Positions 53,738 to 63,758 are shown, numbered from the stretch's first letter. The stretch: DNA of 64,000 nt from CAVQGZ01 sp963712175 (GCA_963712175.1 CAVQGZ010000004.1:186001-250000); one strand, 5' to 3'. Translations and numbers: made by a program. Notes: generated by a model from the letters alone, not told the origin.

Positions 53738-55518
53738 CCACCTACGCCGAGCCCCCAGTTCTGGAGTCGGGTGCTGCGCCCGAGCCACCCCAGCCGTCGC
53801 TGGGCAAGAAGATCATCACCTGGATGACGACGACCGATCACAAGGTGATCGGCAACATGTACATGGCCAGCTCGTTCCTGTTCTTCCTCATCGGGGGACT
53901 GCTGGCGCTCGTCATCCGCGCCGAGCTCTTCGCGCCGGGCACCCAGGTCGTGAGCGACACCGTCTACAACCAGATGTTCACGATGCACGGCCTGATCATG
54001 TTGCTGCTGTTCGCGACACCGCTGTTCGCCGGCTTCGCGAACGCGATCATGCCGCTGCAGATCGGCGCCCCGGACGTGGCGTTCCCGCGGCTGAACATGT
54101 TCAGCTACTGGACCTACCTGTTCGGCGGTCTGATTGCCGCTGCCGGCTTCTTCACGCCTGGCGGTGCGGCCGACTTCGGCTGGTACGCCTACGTCCCGCT
54201 CTCCACCGAGGTCTACAGCCCGCAGGTGGGCGCTGACCTGGGCATCATCGGCCTGACCTTCGCCGGTCTGGGCACGATCCTGGGTGCGGTCAACTTCATC
54301 ACCACGATCGTGACGATGCGTGCCCCGGGCATGAACTTCTTCCGCATGCCGATCTTCACCTGGAACGTCCTGGTGACCAGCGTGCTGATCCTCATGGTCT
54401 TCCCCGTGCTGGCTGCGACGTTCATCGCGCTCTACGCCGACCGCAACTGGGGCACTCAGATCTTCGACCCGTCATCCGGCGGCGCGATCATCTACCAGCA
54501 TCTCTTCTGGTTCTTCGGCCACCCCGAGGTCTACGTGCTGGCCTTGCCCTTCTTCGGCATCATCTCCGAGGTCATCCCCGTCTTCAGCCGCAAGCCGATC
54601 TTCGGCTACAAGGGCCTGGTCGGGGCGACGCTGGCGATCGCCGCCCTGTCGATGGCGGTGTGGGCCCACCACATGTACACGACCAACGCGGTCTACCTGC
54701 CGTTCTTCGCGCTGCTGACGATGCTCATCGCGGTACCGACCGGCGTGAAGTTCTTCAACTGGATCGGCACCATGTGGGGCGGCTCCGTCAGCTTCGAGAC
54801 ACCGATGCTGTGGGCCGTGGGCTTCCTCATCACGTTCCTGTTCGGCGGCCTGACGGGGGTGATCCTGGCGAGCCCGACCATGACGTGGCACACGTCCGAC
54901 TCGTACTTCGTGGTGGCGCACTTCCACTACGTCATCTTCGGCACCGTCGTGTTCGCCATGTTCGCCGGCTTCTACTTCTGGTGGCCGAAGTTCACCGGCC
55001 GCATGCTGAACGAGCGGCTGGGCAAGTGGCACTTCTGGACGCTGTTCATCGGGTTCCACACGACCTTCCTCATCCAGCACTGGCTGGGCACGATCGGCTT
55101 CCCGCGGCGCTACGCCGACTACCTGCCCGAGGACGGCTTCACGATCTTCAACCAGGTGTCAACGGTCGGGGCGGTGATCCTGGCAGGCTCGACGCTGTTC
55201 TTCTTCTGGAACGTGTGGGTGACCCGCAACGCGCCCAAGGTCAACGTGGACGACCCGTGGGGCTGGGGTGCCTCGCTGGAGTGGGCGACGTCATGCCCAC
55301 CGCCGAGGCACAACTTCAACTCCATCCCGCGAATCCGCTCGGAGCGTCCCGCGTTCGACCTCAAGTTCCCCGAGGTCGCCGCCGCGGAGCACGGCTTCCA
55401 CCAGGACAAGGCCGGTGTTCTCACCAAGACGCTCGGCCCTGCCGACCGCGAGCCCGTCACCGAGGGCGAGCTGCGTGCCTCCGACCAGGGCCAGACCGGC
55501 CGGCCTGAGGACGTCTGA
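53734..55518 (+). CDS. ctaD: Cytochrome c oxidase subunit I (aa3 type)
   Basis: The catalytic 594-residue haem-copper subunit. FTMHGLIMLLLFATP has a low-spin haem His; FWFFGHPEVYVLALPFFGIISEV holds the CuB His and cross-linked Tyr; WAHHMYTT has the CuB His pair; VVAHFHYVIFGTVVFAMFAGFYFWWPK has the haem a3/a His pair. K-channel YKG-LVGATLAIAALS is visible. The C-terminal tail of about 70 residues is cytoplasmic, as in actinobacterial CtaD. It overlaps ctaF by one base. Confidence 0.98.
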   Translation: MTTYAEPPVLESGAAPEPPQPSLGKKIITWMTTTDHKVIGNMYMASSFLFFLIGGLLALVIRAELFAPGTQVVSDTVYNQMFTMHGLIMLLLFATPLFAGFANAIMPLQIGAPDVAFPRLNMFSYWTYLFGGLIAAAGFFTPGGAADFGWYAYVPLSTEVYSPQVGADLGIIGLTFAGLGTILGAVNFITTIVTMRAPGMNFFRMPIFTWNVLVTSVLILMVFPVLAATFIALYADRNWGTQIFDPSSGGAIIYQHLFWFFGHPEVYVLALPFFGIISEVIPVFSRKPIFGYKGLVGATLAIAALSMAVWAHHMYTTNAVYLPFFALLTMLIAVPTGVKFFNWIGTMWGGSVSFETPMLWAVGFLITFLFGGLTGVILASPTMTWHTSDSYFVVAHFHYVIFGTVVFAMFAGFYFWWPKFTGRMLNERLGKWHFWTLFIGFHTTFLIQHWLGTIGFPRRYADYLPEDGFTIFNQVSTVGAVILAGSTLFFFWNVWVTRNAPKVNVDDPWGWGASLEWATSCPPPRHNFNSIPRIRSERPAFDLKFPEVAAAEHGFHQDKAGVLTKTLGPADREPVTEGELRASDQGQTGRPEDV

Positions 55519-55916
55519 TGCGCACATCCGGGATCATCTTCGCCGGCATGACCGTCTTCTTCGCGGTCGTGACCCCGATCTACTGGCTGCTGTCCAACGA
55601 CCCGACCGGGACGACCGCCCTGGTCCTGACGTTCGGCCTGACGGCCATGCTGGCCTTCTACCTGATGTTCGTCGCCAACCGGCTGGGTGGGACGCCGCCG
55701 GAGGACCGTCCGGACGGCGAGATCTACGAGGCCGCCGGCGAGCTCGGGTTCTTCGCACCGAAGTCGTGGACCCCGCTCATGGTCGCCGGTGGGTCAGGGG
55801 TTCTGGTTCTCGGCCTCGTCTTCGGCTGGTGGCTGGCCATCATCGGGCTCGCGCTGCTGATCGCGGCCCTGTTCGCGTGGGTCTTCGAGTTCTACCGCGG
55901 GGAGTGGGCGCACTAG
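55518..55916 (+). CDS. ctaF: Cytochrome c oxidase subunit IV (actinobacterial CtaF)
   Basis: A 132-residue membrane subunit of the bcc-aa3 supercomplex. Helices at about 5-25 (GIIFAGMTVFFAVVTPIYWLL), 35-55, 88-107 and 110-125; GFFAPKSWTPLM and FEFYRGEWAH are conserved CtaF features. ATG 55518 overlaps the ctaD stop (TGATG). A strong hairpin follows. Confidence 0.95.
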   Translation: MRTSGIIFAGMTVFFAVVTPIYWLLSNDPTGTTALVLTFGLTAMLAFYLMFVANRLGGTPPEDRPDGEIYEAAGELGFFAPKSWTPLMVAGGSGVLVLGLVFGWWLAIIGLALLIAALFAWVFEFYRGEWAH

Positions 55917-55950
55917 CGCCGAGGCGACCGCACGCCACGTACTCGACGGC

Positions 55951-55977
55951 GGCCCTGGGGCTCTCAGCCCTGGGGCC
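55951..55977. terminator. Strong hairpin after ctaF
   Basis: GGCCCTGGGGCT (55951-55962) and AGCCCTGGGGCC (55966-55977) pair over 12 bp, including two G-U pairs, with a CTC loop. It lies in the convergent space with the PNPOx-like gene and includes that gene's proposed stop. It is likely the terminator of ctaCDF. Confidence 0.6.
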
Positions 55978-56399
55978 GTTGGTCTTCCACCACCGAGAAG
56001 CGCCGACCCGGTCATCTCTCGTGGGGTGATGCGCACGAAGAAGTCCTTGGGTGAGGCGTTCCACGGGAACAGCGGAAGCTCCTCGGCCGAGTAGATCTCG
56101 GAGAACCGCTGAAGCTCGTGTGCCAGGCCCTTGACCACGACGCTCCATGCATCGCCGGACTCCGGCGCGTAGCCGTCGATCTCGAACGACACCCGCGCGT
56201 TGGCCGCGAGCGCGGCCAGCTTGCTGCCCTGTGCCGTCTTGAACACGATCCGGTCGTCGTGGACGAGGTAGTTGAGGGGGAAGATCTCCACCTCCCCGGC
56301 CACCGCCACAGCCATCCGCCCGACCGCCTGACTTCTCAGCAGCTCCCAGCAGGCGTCGTCGTCGAGGATCTCCATGCCGTTGCGGGGATCGGTCGTCAT
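55964..56399 (-). CDS. Pyridoxamine 5'-phosphate oxidase-like flavin-binding protein, frameshifted
   Basis: About 144 residues after correction. MTTDPRNGMEILDDDACWELLRSQAVGRMAVAVAGEVEIFPLNYLVHDDRIVFKTAQGSKLAAL-type start is a split-barrel FMN- or F420-binding fold (Pyridox_ox_2 group). PLFPWNASPKDFFVRITPREMTG follows. The family tail GRRFSVVEDQRPQG ends at 55964 in the next frame; an extra C in 56007-56009 breaks it (3n+1). It is divergent from the M48 protease gene and lies among respiratory genes, but no direct link is known. Confidence 0.82.
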
Positions 56400-56458
56400 G
56401 CCCGGATCGTGCCAGGTCGACCGAAGCGCGACCAGGTGAACTCGCGCACACCGCGACC

Positions 56459-56464
56459 TACGAT
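56459..56464 (+). promoter_or_regulatory. -10 hexamer of the M48 protease gene
   Basis: TACGAT, 6 nt before GTG 56471. Confidence 0.45.
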
Positions 56465-56470
56465 CGAAGG

Positions 56471-57836
56471 GTGATCGGCCTGGCCAGCGCGAGCAGCCTG
56501 CGCCCACTGCTGTGGGCGACCGGCGCCCTGGCGGTCGGTCTGGGGCTTGCGGTGGCCCTGATGACGCCCTGGACGCCCCTGGACGCTCCGCCAGAGGCCT
56601 TGGCACCGGTGGACCCCTCGCTGGACTTCACCCCCGCTGAGCGAGCCGCTGAGGACGCCTACCGCGCCGCCGTGCGGCCACCGGCCTACCTGGCGCTTGC
56701 CGTCGGGCTTGCCAGCACCGTCGCTGTGGGCCTGACCCCGCTCGGTGTCCGACTGATGCGCCGAATGCCCAGCCCCCGCTGGTCGGCCGTGCTCGTCCCG
56801 GGCCTGGTCGGCGGGTTCCTCGTGCTGCTGGCCGTGCGGGTGCTGACCCTGCCGCTGTCGGCCTGGCAGGAGTCCGTGCGCCGTGACGTGGGGCTCTCGA
56901 CGCGCGACTGGGGCGACTGGGCGCTGGACGTGGGACGCGGCTTCGCCGTGCAGGCGGCGCTGACCCTGGTCGCCGTGCTCGCCGTGGTGCTGCTGGCCCG
57001 GCGGTGGCCGCGGCGCTGGTGGATGGTTGCTGCGCCCGGGGCCGCCGCACTCGTCGTCGTCGCGTCCCTGGGCTACCCGATGGTGGTCGAGCCGGTCTTC
57101 AACCGCTTCGAGCCGCTGCGCGACGAGGCCCTGCGTGCCTCGTTGGTGGAGCTGGCCGAGCAGGAGGGTGTTGCCGTCGGCGACGTGCTTGTCGCCGACG
57201 CGTCCAGGAGGACGACGGCACTGAACGCGTACGTGTCAGGTTTCGGGCCCACCAAGCGCGTCGTGCTCTACGACACGCTGCTGCAGACGGCGCCGACCGA
57301 CGAGATCGAGCTGGTGGTCGCGCACGAGCTGGCCCACGCGCGAGAGAACGACGTGCTGCGCGGGACGCTTCTGGGGGCTGGGGGAGCGGCGCTCGTGGTG
57401 CTGCTGATCGCGCTGGCGGCCTCCTGGCGGCCTGTGACGGCTCGGGCTGGCCTCGGGCCTTCCTCCGGCCCCAGAAGGCACTACAGCGCCTTCTCAGGCC
57501 GCGCTGAGGGGTGGTGAGGCTGGACGGGATGGTTCCGGCGCAGTTCTCGGGCGTGCCGAGGCCGTCCCGTTCGTTCTCGCGGTCGTCGCCGTGCTCGGGT
57601 TCGTCGGGGGGCCGGCGGAGGCGCTCGTCTCCCGCCACATCGAGGCTCGCGCCGACGTCGTCGCGCTCGAGCTCACCGAGGACGCCGACACATTCATCCG
57701 CATGCAGCGCACGCTCGCTGTGACGGCCCTGTCGGACCTGGACCCGCCGCGGGCCCTGCACCTCTGGTTCGCCTCGCACCCGACGGCGCCGGAGCGCATC
57801 GCGATGGCGCGCACCTGGGCGGCGATGAACGAGTAG
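56471..57836 (+). CDS. M48 family membrane metalloprotease (Ste24/CAAX-like), frameshifted
   Basis: About 454 residues after correction. N-terminal helices (ALAVGLGLAVALMTPW and YLALAVGLASTVAVGL), the central block LVPGLVGGFLVLLAVRVL, and DVGLSTRDWGDW, as in Ste24-like proteases. The Zn motif ELVVAHELAHARENDVLRG is near residue 289. The end, VSRHIEARADVVALELTEDADTFIRMQRTLAVTALSDLDPP, with the third Zn Glu (EARAD) and the FASHPTAPERIAMA tail, is in another frame. The indel lies between about 57437 and 57500 (3n+1). It follows -10 TACGAT at 6 nt. Substrate unknown. Confidence 0.86.
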
Positions 57837-57887
57837 CGCCGCATACAGCCGCTGGCCGTCGCGGGGCGCGGCGCCCACCGCCACATG

Positions 57888-57939
57888 CGTAGCGTCCGAC
57901 GAGCCCGGGGGTATTGCTCCCAGGTGATCGGACGCTACG
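57888..57939. terminator. Bidirectional hairpin between the M48 gene and qcrB
   Basis: CGTAGCGTCCGA (57888-57899) and TCGGACGCTACG (57928-57939) are perfect 12-nt inverted arms around a 28-nt G/C-rich loop. It sits between two convergent genes. Confidence 0.6.
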
Positions 57940-57949
57940 ACGTGGAGCC

Positions 57950-59624
57950 CTAGTGGCGCGTCGACTCCGGCGAGTTGTGCCCGCCACCGGGCAGGATCTC
58001 GTGCTCGAGGTGTTCCTCGGTGTCATGAGCAGCGTGGTCGAGCTCGCTGGCCAGCTCCTCGGACGTCGGCTTCTGCACGGTGTTGTCCCAGTAGAACCGG
58101 TTCAGCGCTGCCTGCCGCTTGCTCGACTTCGCCTTGGGGTTCTTGACGCCGTTCTCGTCCAGCTCGGGCTCGGCCTCGATGATCTTCGGACGCGGCTGCG
58201 CCGTCAGCTCGTAGGCCTCGTACTTCGAGATCGGCTCGTGCTCCTCGTAGAACTCACCATCGGTGGTCATCCGGATCACGCCGGTCTCACGCCCGTGCTC
58301 CAGGCGCTCCATGTCACGACGCTGCAACCCGATAGCGATGCGGCGGGTGATGATGAACGCCAGCGGAGGCAACACGAACAAGCCGATCTGCATGAATCTG
58401 GTGATGTAGTTGACCGGTATCTGGAAGATCGTGGCGACGAAGTCGTTACCACCCGACAACCACAGCAGCCCGTAGAACACGATCGCCATGACGCCGATGC
58501 CAGTGCGCGTCGGGTTGTTGCGCGGACGGTCGAGCAGGTGGTGCTCGCGGTCGTCGCCGGTCGCGAACCGCTCGATCGCCGGGTAGGCGATGAGGATGCC
58601 CGTGAGCACGCCGGGCATGATCACCGACGGGATCAGCACGTTGAGGCTCAACGTGTAGCCGCCGATCACGAACTCCCAGCCAGGCATCACCCGTAACATG
58701 CCGTCCAACCAGCCGATATACCAGTCTGGTTGAGTTCCGGCCGATACCTGGGACGGGTCGTACGGCCCCCAGAACCACACTGGGTTGATCTGGATGAGCG
58801 CCGACATCAGCACGATGACGCCGGACACCACGAAGAAGAAGCCGCCGGCCTTGGCCGTGTAGACGGGGAACAGTGGGTAGCCGACCACGTTCTGCTCGGT
58901 CCGACCCGGACCAGGCCACTGGGTGTGCTTCTGGTACCACAGGATCAGCATGTGCGCGCCGATGAGCGCCAGGATCAGGCCCGGCACCAGCAGCACGTGC
59001 GGCGATGTAGAGGCGCGAGATGATGTCGTCGCCGGGGTAGTCGCCGCCGAAGATGAGGAACGACAGGTAGGTGCCGACGACGGGGATCGACAAGACGATG
59101 CCCTCGATGATGCGCAGGCCGGTGCCCGACAGCAGGTCGTCCGGGAGCGAGTAGCCGGTGAAGCCGGCCGCCAGGCCCATGAGCAGCAGAACGCCGCCGA
59201 TCGACCAGTTGATCTCACGCGGACGGCGGAACGCGCCGGTGAAGAACACCCGGAACATGTGCACCGTCATGGACGCGACGAAGATCAGCGCCGACCAGTG
59301 GTGCACCTGGCGCATGAGCAGCCCACCGCGGACGTCGAAGCTGATGTCCAGCGTCGAGGCGTACGCCTCCGACATCGGGACGCCGCGCAGCGGCACGTAG
59401 GAGCCCTGGTAGACGACCTCGATCATGCTCGGCTTGAAGAACAGGGTCAGGAAGGTGCCCGACAGCAGCAGGACGATGAAGCTGTAGAGGGCGATCTCGC
59501 CGAGCAGGAACGACCAGTGGTCCGGGAAGACCTTGCGCAGGTTCTCCTTGGCCAGCTTGCCGATGGTCAGCCGCTGGTCGAGTGCTGCGACGGGCTTGCT
59601 GGCGAGCTTCGCAGTGGCGCTCAT
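57950..59624 (-). CDS. qcrB: Cytochrome b subunit of the bcc complex, frameshifted
   Basis: The menaquinol-oxidising cytochrome b. The first frame carries VRGGLLMRQVHHWSALIFVASMTVHMFRVFFTGAFRRPREINW (haem His pairs) and AAGFTGYSLPDDLLSG. The second has HVLLVPGLILALIGAHMLILW (further His) and PDWYIGWLDGMLRVMPGW (PEWY-like PDWY quinol site). One extra base near 59000 breaks it between RLYIA and HVLLVPG (length 3n+1, about 557 residues). The C-terminal extension of about 130 residues after ITRRIAIG is typical of actinobacteria. ATG 59624 overlaps qcrA by 4 bp. Confidence 0.95.
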
Positions 59625-60675
59625 ATGCGCTCCCCGTTCTCGTACTTGGCCCGCTCCCAGTAGCTCGGACCGACTGGCTCTGCGAAGTCACCCTGCGCGG
59701 CCAAGTATCCCTCCGCGTCGACCTCGAGCGCCAGTTGCGGGAGCGGTCGCTTGGCCGGACCGAAGACGACCTTGCCGTTGTCGGCGAGTGCGAACGTCGA
59801 CTGGTGGCACGGGCAGAGCATGTTGTGGGTCTGCTGCTCGTACAGGCTGATCGGGCAGCCGACGTGGGTGCAGATCTTGGAGTAGCAGAGGATCCCGTCG
59901 ACCTGCCAGTCCTCCCGGCCAGGCTCGATGACGAACTCGTCCATCTCCATCCTGATGAGGATGACCGAGGCGAACGCGCGGGCGTTGAGGGCCTCGGTGT
60001 GCTCGTCCTCGGGGATGTCCTTGTAGTTGGCCGGCATCGCATTGACGAGCTGGCCGACCTCCATGTCCTCGGGCTTGATGGGCTCGAAGGTCACGTCGTT
60101 GACGACGCGCACGCCTGGTGCCCAGATGGTGCTGGCGCGAACGCGGGCTGGGTTCGGGTTCACCGGGCCGAGGTCACCGAGGATGAACACGATGGGCAGC
60201 GGCAGCAGCGCGACCGCTCCGAGCAGCGAGTTGCGGATCAGCTTGCGTCGGCCGATGCCGGACTCCTCCGCGCCGGCCTCGAAGGCCGCGATCGCCCCGG
60301 CCTGCTCGTCGGGCGTGGACGCCAGCGGGTGGCGCTCCTGCACCATCTCGACGTCGGGCATGAGCTTCTTGGCCCACTGGATCGCGCCGAGCCCGATCAG
60401 GAACAGGGCCGCGCCCAGGGACAAGCCCAGCAGCAGGTTCGACAGCTGAAGCCGGCCGAGGTCGCCGTCGATGAGCGGGAGCGTCAGGTACGCGACCACG
60501 AACCCGAGGCTGCCCAGGGTCGCGATGCCGAACATCGTGGCCACCTGGCGCTCGGCGCGCTTGGCGGCCTTGACGTCGGTGTCGGTCAGGCGTGGCGTGT
60601 GCGGCGGGATCCCTGGGTCCGGAACGGGGTCGCCGCCCGAGCTGCCGGCTCGATCTCCGAGGAGTGAGTTGTCAT
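59621..60675 (-). CDS. qcrA: Rieske iron-sulfur subunit of the bcc complex, N-terminal frameshift
   Basis: Carries the [2Fe-2S] Rieske cluster: CTHVGC and CPCHQS hold the Cys/His ligands. Three N-terminal helices are typical of actinobacterial QcrA (VATMFGIATLGSLGFVVAYLTLP, LQLSNLLLGLSLGAALFLIGLGAIQW, and LLGAVALLPLPIVFILG). The start MTTHSSE at ATG 60675 is in a different frame from GGDPVPDPGIPPHTPRLTDTDVKAAKRAERQ; one missing base between about 60636 and 60660 explains it (3n+2, about 351 residues). CAGGAGA lies upstream of ATG 60675. A shorter start at ATG 60544 would lose the N-terminus. Confidence 0.94.
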
Positions 60676-60691
60676 GCGGTGGCGTCTCCTG

Positions 60692-61495
60692 TCAGGACGA
60701 ACGGGCGCCGAGCCAGGCTGCGGCACCGATGAGCGCTCCGAGACCGATGACCCAGACCCACAGGCCTTCGCTCACCGGACCGATGCGACCGACTCCGAGC
60801 CCACCTGGGTTCGGCTCGCTCTCCACGTTCTTGAGGTAGGCGATGATGTCGCGCTTGTCCTCGCTGGTGAGGACGGTGTCGGCGAAGACCGGCATGCTCT
60901 GCGGGCCGGTCAGCATCGCCGTGTAGATGTGCACGGGCTCGACACCGGTCAGCTTGGGGGCGTACTTGCCGAGCGTGAGGGCACCGCCCTGGCCGGTCGT
61001 GTTGTGGCACTGCGCGCAGTTGGTGCGGTAGAGCAGCCCGCCCTGGGCGATGTCGCCCAGCTCCGGGTCGTACTGGTCGGGCTCGGGGATGGCCGGGCCG
61101 GGGGCCAGCGATGCGACGTAGGCCGCCAGCGCCGCGGTCTGCTCCTCGTCGTAGGCGATCGACTTGCGCGGTGCCTGCACGTTGTTGCGGGCCATCGGCA
61201 TGCGGCCGGTACCGACCTGGAAGTCGACGGCAGCAGCACCGACGCCGATCAGGGACGGCCCGAGCACTGTTCCGTCGTCGCGCACGACCCCCTCGGCGTT
61301 GATGCCGTGGCACGAGGAGCACCCGACCAGGAAGAGCTGCTTGCCCTCCTCGATCTGGGTGCTGGTCGCCGTGGTCGTGGCAGCCTGGCTCGCCGGGGAG
61401 AGCAGCGCGTACAGGCCGGCGAGTGCGGCCAGAGCCACCGCCATGACCAGGACGGCCGCCATCGGGTGGCGACGCTTGGCGAGCAGTGCGGTCAC
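60692..61495 (-). CDS. qcrC: Dihaem cytochrome c subunit of the bcc complex
   Basis: A 267-residue cytochrome cc that links the bcc complex to the oxidase. An N-terminal membrane helix (AAVLVMAVALAALAGLYALL) is followed by two haem motifs: CSSCH (59-63) and CAQCH (160-164), with Met ligands such as TGRMPM and GPQSMPVF. A C-terminal helix (GLWVWVIGLGALIGAAAWLGA) anchors it. GTG 61495 lies 13 bp after the ctaE stop. In actinobacteria this subunit replaces a soluble cytochrome c. Confidence 0.96.
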   Translation of the reverse strand: MTALLAKRRHPMAAVLVMAVALAALAGLYALLSPASQAATTTATSTQIEEGKQLFLVGCSSCHGINAEGVVRDDGTVLGPSLIGVGAAAVDFQVGTGRMPMARNNVQAPRKSIAYDEEQTAALAAYVASLAPGPAIPEPDQYDPELGDIAQGGLLYRTNCAQCHNTTGQGGALTLGKYAPKLTGVEPVHIYTAMLTGPQSMPVFADTVLTSEDKRDIIAYLKNVESEPNPGGLGVGRIGPVSEGLWVWVIGLGALIGAAAWLGARSS

Positions 61496-61508
61496 AGTCC
61501 CAACTCCA

Positions 61509-62165
61509 TCACTGAATGACGTAGATCGTGAAGAACAGACCGATCCACACGACGTCGACGAAGTGCCAGTAGTACGAGACCACGATGGCGCTGGTGGCCT
61601 GCTCGTGCGTGAACCGACGCGCCATGAAGGTGCGGCCCAGCACGAAGAGGAAGGCGATCAGACCGCCCGTGACGTGCATACCGTGGATGCCGGTGGCCAT
61701 GTAGAAGATGGAGCCGTAGGGGTCGGAGGAGAGCGTCAGGCCCTCGCGGTACAGCTCGGCGTACTCGTACACCTGGCCGCCGATGAAGACCGCGCCCATG
61801 ATGTAGGTGACGACGAACCACTCGCGCAGTCCCCATCCACCGACGTTCAGGATGCCGCCCACCCGGCCGACCTGGCCACGCTCGGCGCGCAGGACACCGA
61901 GCTGGCAGGTGACCGACGACAGCACCAGGATCGTGGTGTTGACCGACGCGAACGGGATGTTCAACAGCTCGCTGCGATCTGCCCACAGCTCGGGCGAGGT
62001 GGCCCGCAGCGTGTAGTAGATCGCGAACAGAGCCGCGAAGAACATCAGCTCGCTGGAGAGCCAGACGATCGTCCCGACCGCGGTTCTGCTCGGTCGGTCG
62101 ATCGCCGGAGTCACCGGCGGATCACTCATTGCCACTGCGGACGCCACGGGCGGCATTATTGCCAT
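61509..62165 (-). CDS. ctaE: Cytochrome c oxidase subunit III
   Basis: A 218-residue membrane subunit with GTIVWLSSELMFFAALFAIYYTLRA, SVNTTILVLSSVTCQLGV, WFVVTYIMGAVFIGGQVYEYAELYREG, YMATGIHGMHVTGGLIAFLFVLGRTFMARRFTHEQ and YYWHFVDVVWIGLFFTIYVIQ, all subunit III signatures. ATG 62165 is used; ATG 62156 and ATG 62129 are alternatives and none has a clear ribosome binding site. It is the first gene of ctaE-qcrC-qcrA-qcrB. Confidence 0.95.
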   Translation of the reverse strand: MAIMPPVASAVAMSDPPVTPAIDRPSRTAVGTIVWLSSELMFFAALFAIYYTLRATSPELWADRSELLNIPFASVNTTILVLSSVTCQLGVLRAERGQVGRVGGILNVGGWGLREWFVVTYIMGAVFIGGQVYEYAELYREGLTLSSDPYGSIFYMATGIHGMHVTGGLIAFLFVLGRTFMARRFTHEQATSAIVVSYYWHFVDVVWIGLFFTIYVIQ

Positions 62166-62251
62166 GATCGGACGCTTGAGACGACCCCCACCCCGTTTCG
62201 GGCGATATTTGTGATGTGAAACGCGCTGAGCGGTAGGTCTCGGCGCGAGAC

Positions 62252-62257
62252 TACGAT
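62252..62257 (+). promoter_or_regulatory. -10 hexamer of the receiver-like gene
   Basis: TACGAT, 8 nt before GTG 62266. Confidence 0.4.
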
Positions 62258-62265
62258 CAGGGCGC

Positions 62266-62700
62266 GTGACGAGCACTGACGCGCACGCAGGCGACGCAGC
62301 AGGGTCGCCGGGCCCCCTCAAGGTTCTTGTGTACAGCGACGACCGGTCGGTGCGTGACCAGGTGCGATACGCGCTCGGCACTCGTCCCGACCCCGACCTG
62401 CCCGAGATCGAGATCGTCGAGGTCGCCACCAAGCCGCACGTCTTTCGAGTGCTCGACACCGGGACGGTCGACGTGGCGATCCTGGACGGGGAGGCCTCGC
62501 CCGGCGGCATGGGCATCTGCCGCACGCTCAAGGACGAGATCTTCCACGCCCCACCCGTTCTCGTGGTCGTGGGACGCCCGCAGGACGGCTGGCTCGCGAC
62601 GTGGTCGCGCGCCGACGCGGTTGTCTCCCACCCCATCGACGCGATTGCGCTGGCTCGCGCCACGGCCGACCTGATGCGTCAGCGGGTCGGCGCCGCCTGA
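62266..62700 (+). CDS. Receiver-like domain protein without output domain
   Basis: Codes for 144 residues. LKVLVYSDDRSVRDQVRYALG resembles the receiver N-terminus, and VDVAILDGEASPGGMGI has the acceptor-like Asp. The conserved Lys region reads VVSHPID where receivers have K-P, so it is probably atypical. No DNA-binding domain. It is conserved beside ctaE and trpD in actinobacteria (from memory). GTG 62266 has TACGAT 8 nt upstream. Its stop overlaps the trpD ATG by one base. Confidence 0.78.
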   Translation: MTSTDAHAGDAAGSPGPLKVLVYSDDRSVRDQVRYALGTRPDPDLPEIEIVEVATKPHVFRVLDTGTVDVAILDGEASPGGMGICRTLKDEIFHAPPVLVVVGRPQDGWLATWSRADAVVSHPIDAIALARATADLMRQRVGAA

Positions 62701-63728
62701 TGGCCTGGGCTGACGTCCTCTCCGCACTCATGGCGGGGGAGGACCTGAGTGGCGACCAAGCGTCGTGGGCGATGCACCAGATCCTGGCCGGCGAGGCCAC
62801 CCCGGCCCAGATCGCGGCGTTCGCCGTGGCGCTGCGAGCCAAGGGCGAGTCGGTGGACGAGGTGAGCGCGCTCGTGGCCACCATGGACGAGTACGCCACC
62901 CCCTTCCCAATGCCGGACGGCGTGGGCCCGGTCGTCGACGTCGTCGGCACCGGTGGTGACCGGTCCAACACCGTCAACATCTCCACCATGGCCTCGATCG
63001 TCGTGGCTGCCTGCGGGCTTGCGGTGGTCAAGCACGGCAACCGGGCGGCATCTTCGGCCACCGGCTCGGCCGACCTGCTCGAGGCACTGGGGATCCGGCT
63101 CGACCTGCCGGTCGAGCGAGTCGCAGAGGTGCTCGGCGAGGTCGGCATCACCTTCGCGTTCGCGCCGGTCTTCCACCCGGCCATGCGCTTCGCAGGCCCG
63201 CCGCGGCGCGAGATCGGCGTGCCCACGACGTTCAACATCCTGGGACCGCTGGCGAACCCGGCCCGTCCGGCGGCGATGGCGGTGGGATGTGCGGATGCTC
63301 GGCTCGCGCCGATCATGGCCGGGGTGCTGGCTGCGCGGGGGGTGTCGGCGCTGGTGTTCCGCGGCGACGACGGCCTCGACGAGCTGACGACCACCACGAC
63401 GTCACGGGTGTGGGTCGTGCGCGGGGGAGAGGTGGCGGAGCAGACCTTCGACCCAGCCGACCTCGGCCTGGCTCGGTCCGAGGCGGCCGACCTGCGTGGC
63501 GGGGCTCCGGAGGAGAACGCCGACGTCGCCCGGCGCGTGCTGGCCGGCGAGCCAGGTCCAGTACTCGACACGGTGCTGCTCAACGCGGCCGCGGCGTTGG
63601 TCGCCGTTGACGGGGCGTCGAGCTCGCTCACGCAGGCGCTGGCCGCCGCGTTCGAGCGCTGCCGACGAGCCGTCGAGGACGGGGCGAGTACTGCGGTCGT
63701 CCAGCGGTGGCGTGCCGCCGTGGCCTGA
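62700..63728 (+). CDS. trpD: Anthranilate phosphoribosyltransferase
   Basis: Second step of tryptophan synthesis: anthranilate plus PRPP. It has 342 residues. VVGTGGDRSNTVNISTMASIV (83 on) binds PRPP; VKHGNRAASSATGSADLLEALG and FAPVFHPAMRFAGPPRREIGVPTTFNILGPLANPA are anthranilate-site motifs; VFRGDDGLDELTTT is conserved. ATG 62700 overlaps the preceding stop (TGATG), so it is coupled to the receiver-like gene. No other trp genes are in the window. Confidence 0.96.
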   Translation: MAWADVLSALMAGEDLSGDQASWAMHQILAGEATPAQIAAFAVALRAKGESVDEVSALVATMDEYATPFPMPDGVGPVVDVVGTGGDRSNTVNISTMASIVVAACGLAVVKHGNRAASSATGSADLLEALGIRLDLPVERVAEVLGEVGITFAFAPVFHPAMRFAGPPRREIGVPTTFNILGPLANPARPAAMAVGCADARLAPIMAGVLAARGVSALVFRGDDGLDELTTTTTSRVWVVRGGEVAEQTFDPADLGLARSEAADLRGGAPEENADVARRVLAGEPGPVLDTVLLNAAAALVAVDGASSSLTQALAAAFERCRRAVEDGASTAVVQRWRAAVA

Positions 63729-63738
63729 GCGGAAAGAC

Positions 63739-63758
63739 GCGGGCATAGGCTTGCCCGC
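63739..63758. terminator. Hairpin after trpD
   Basis: GCGGGCA (63739-63745) and TGCCCGC (63752-63758) flank a 6-nt loop, TAGGCT, which is also a -10-like hexamer. It may be a trpD terminator, a promoter of the next gene, or both. Confidence 0.4.
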
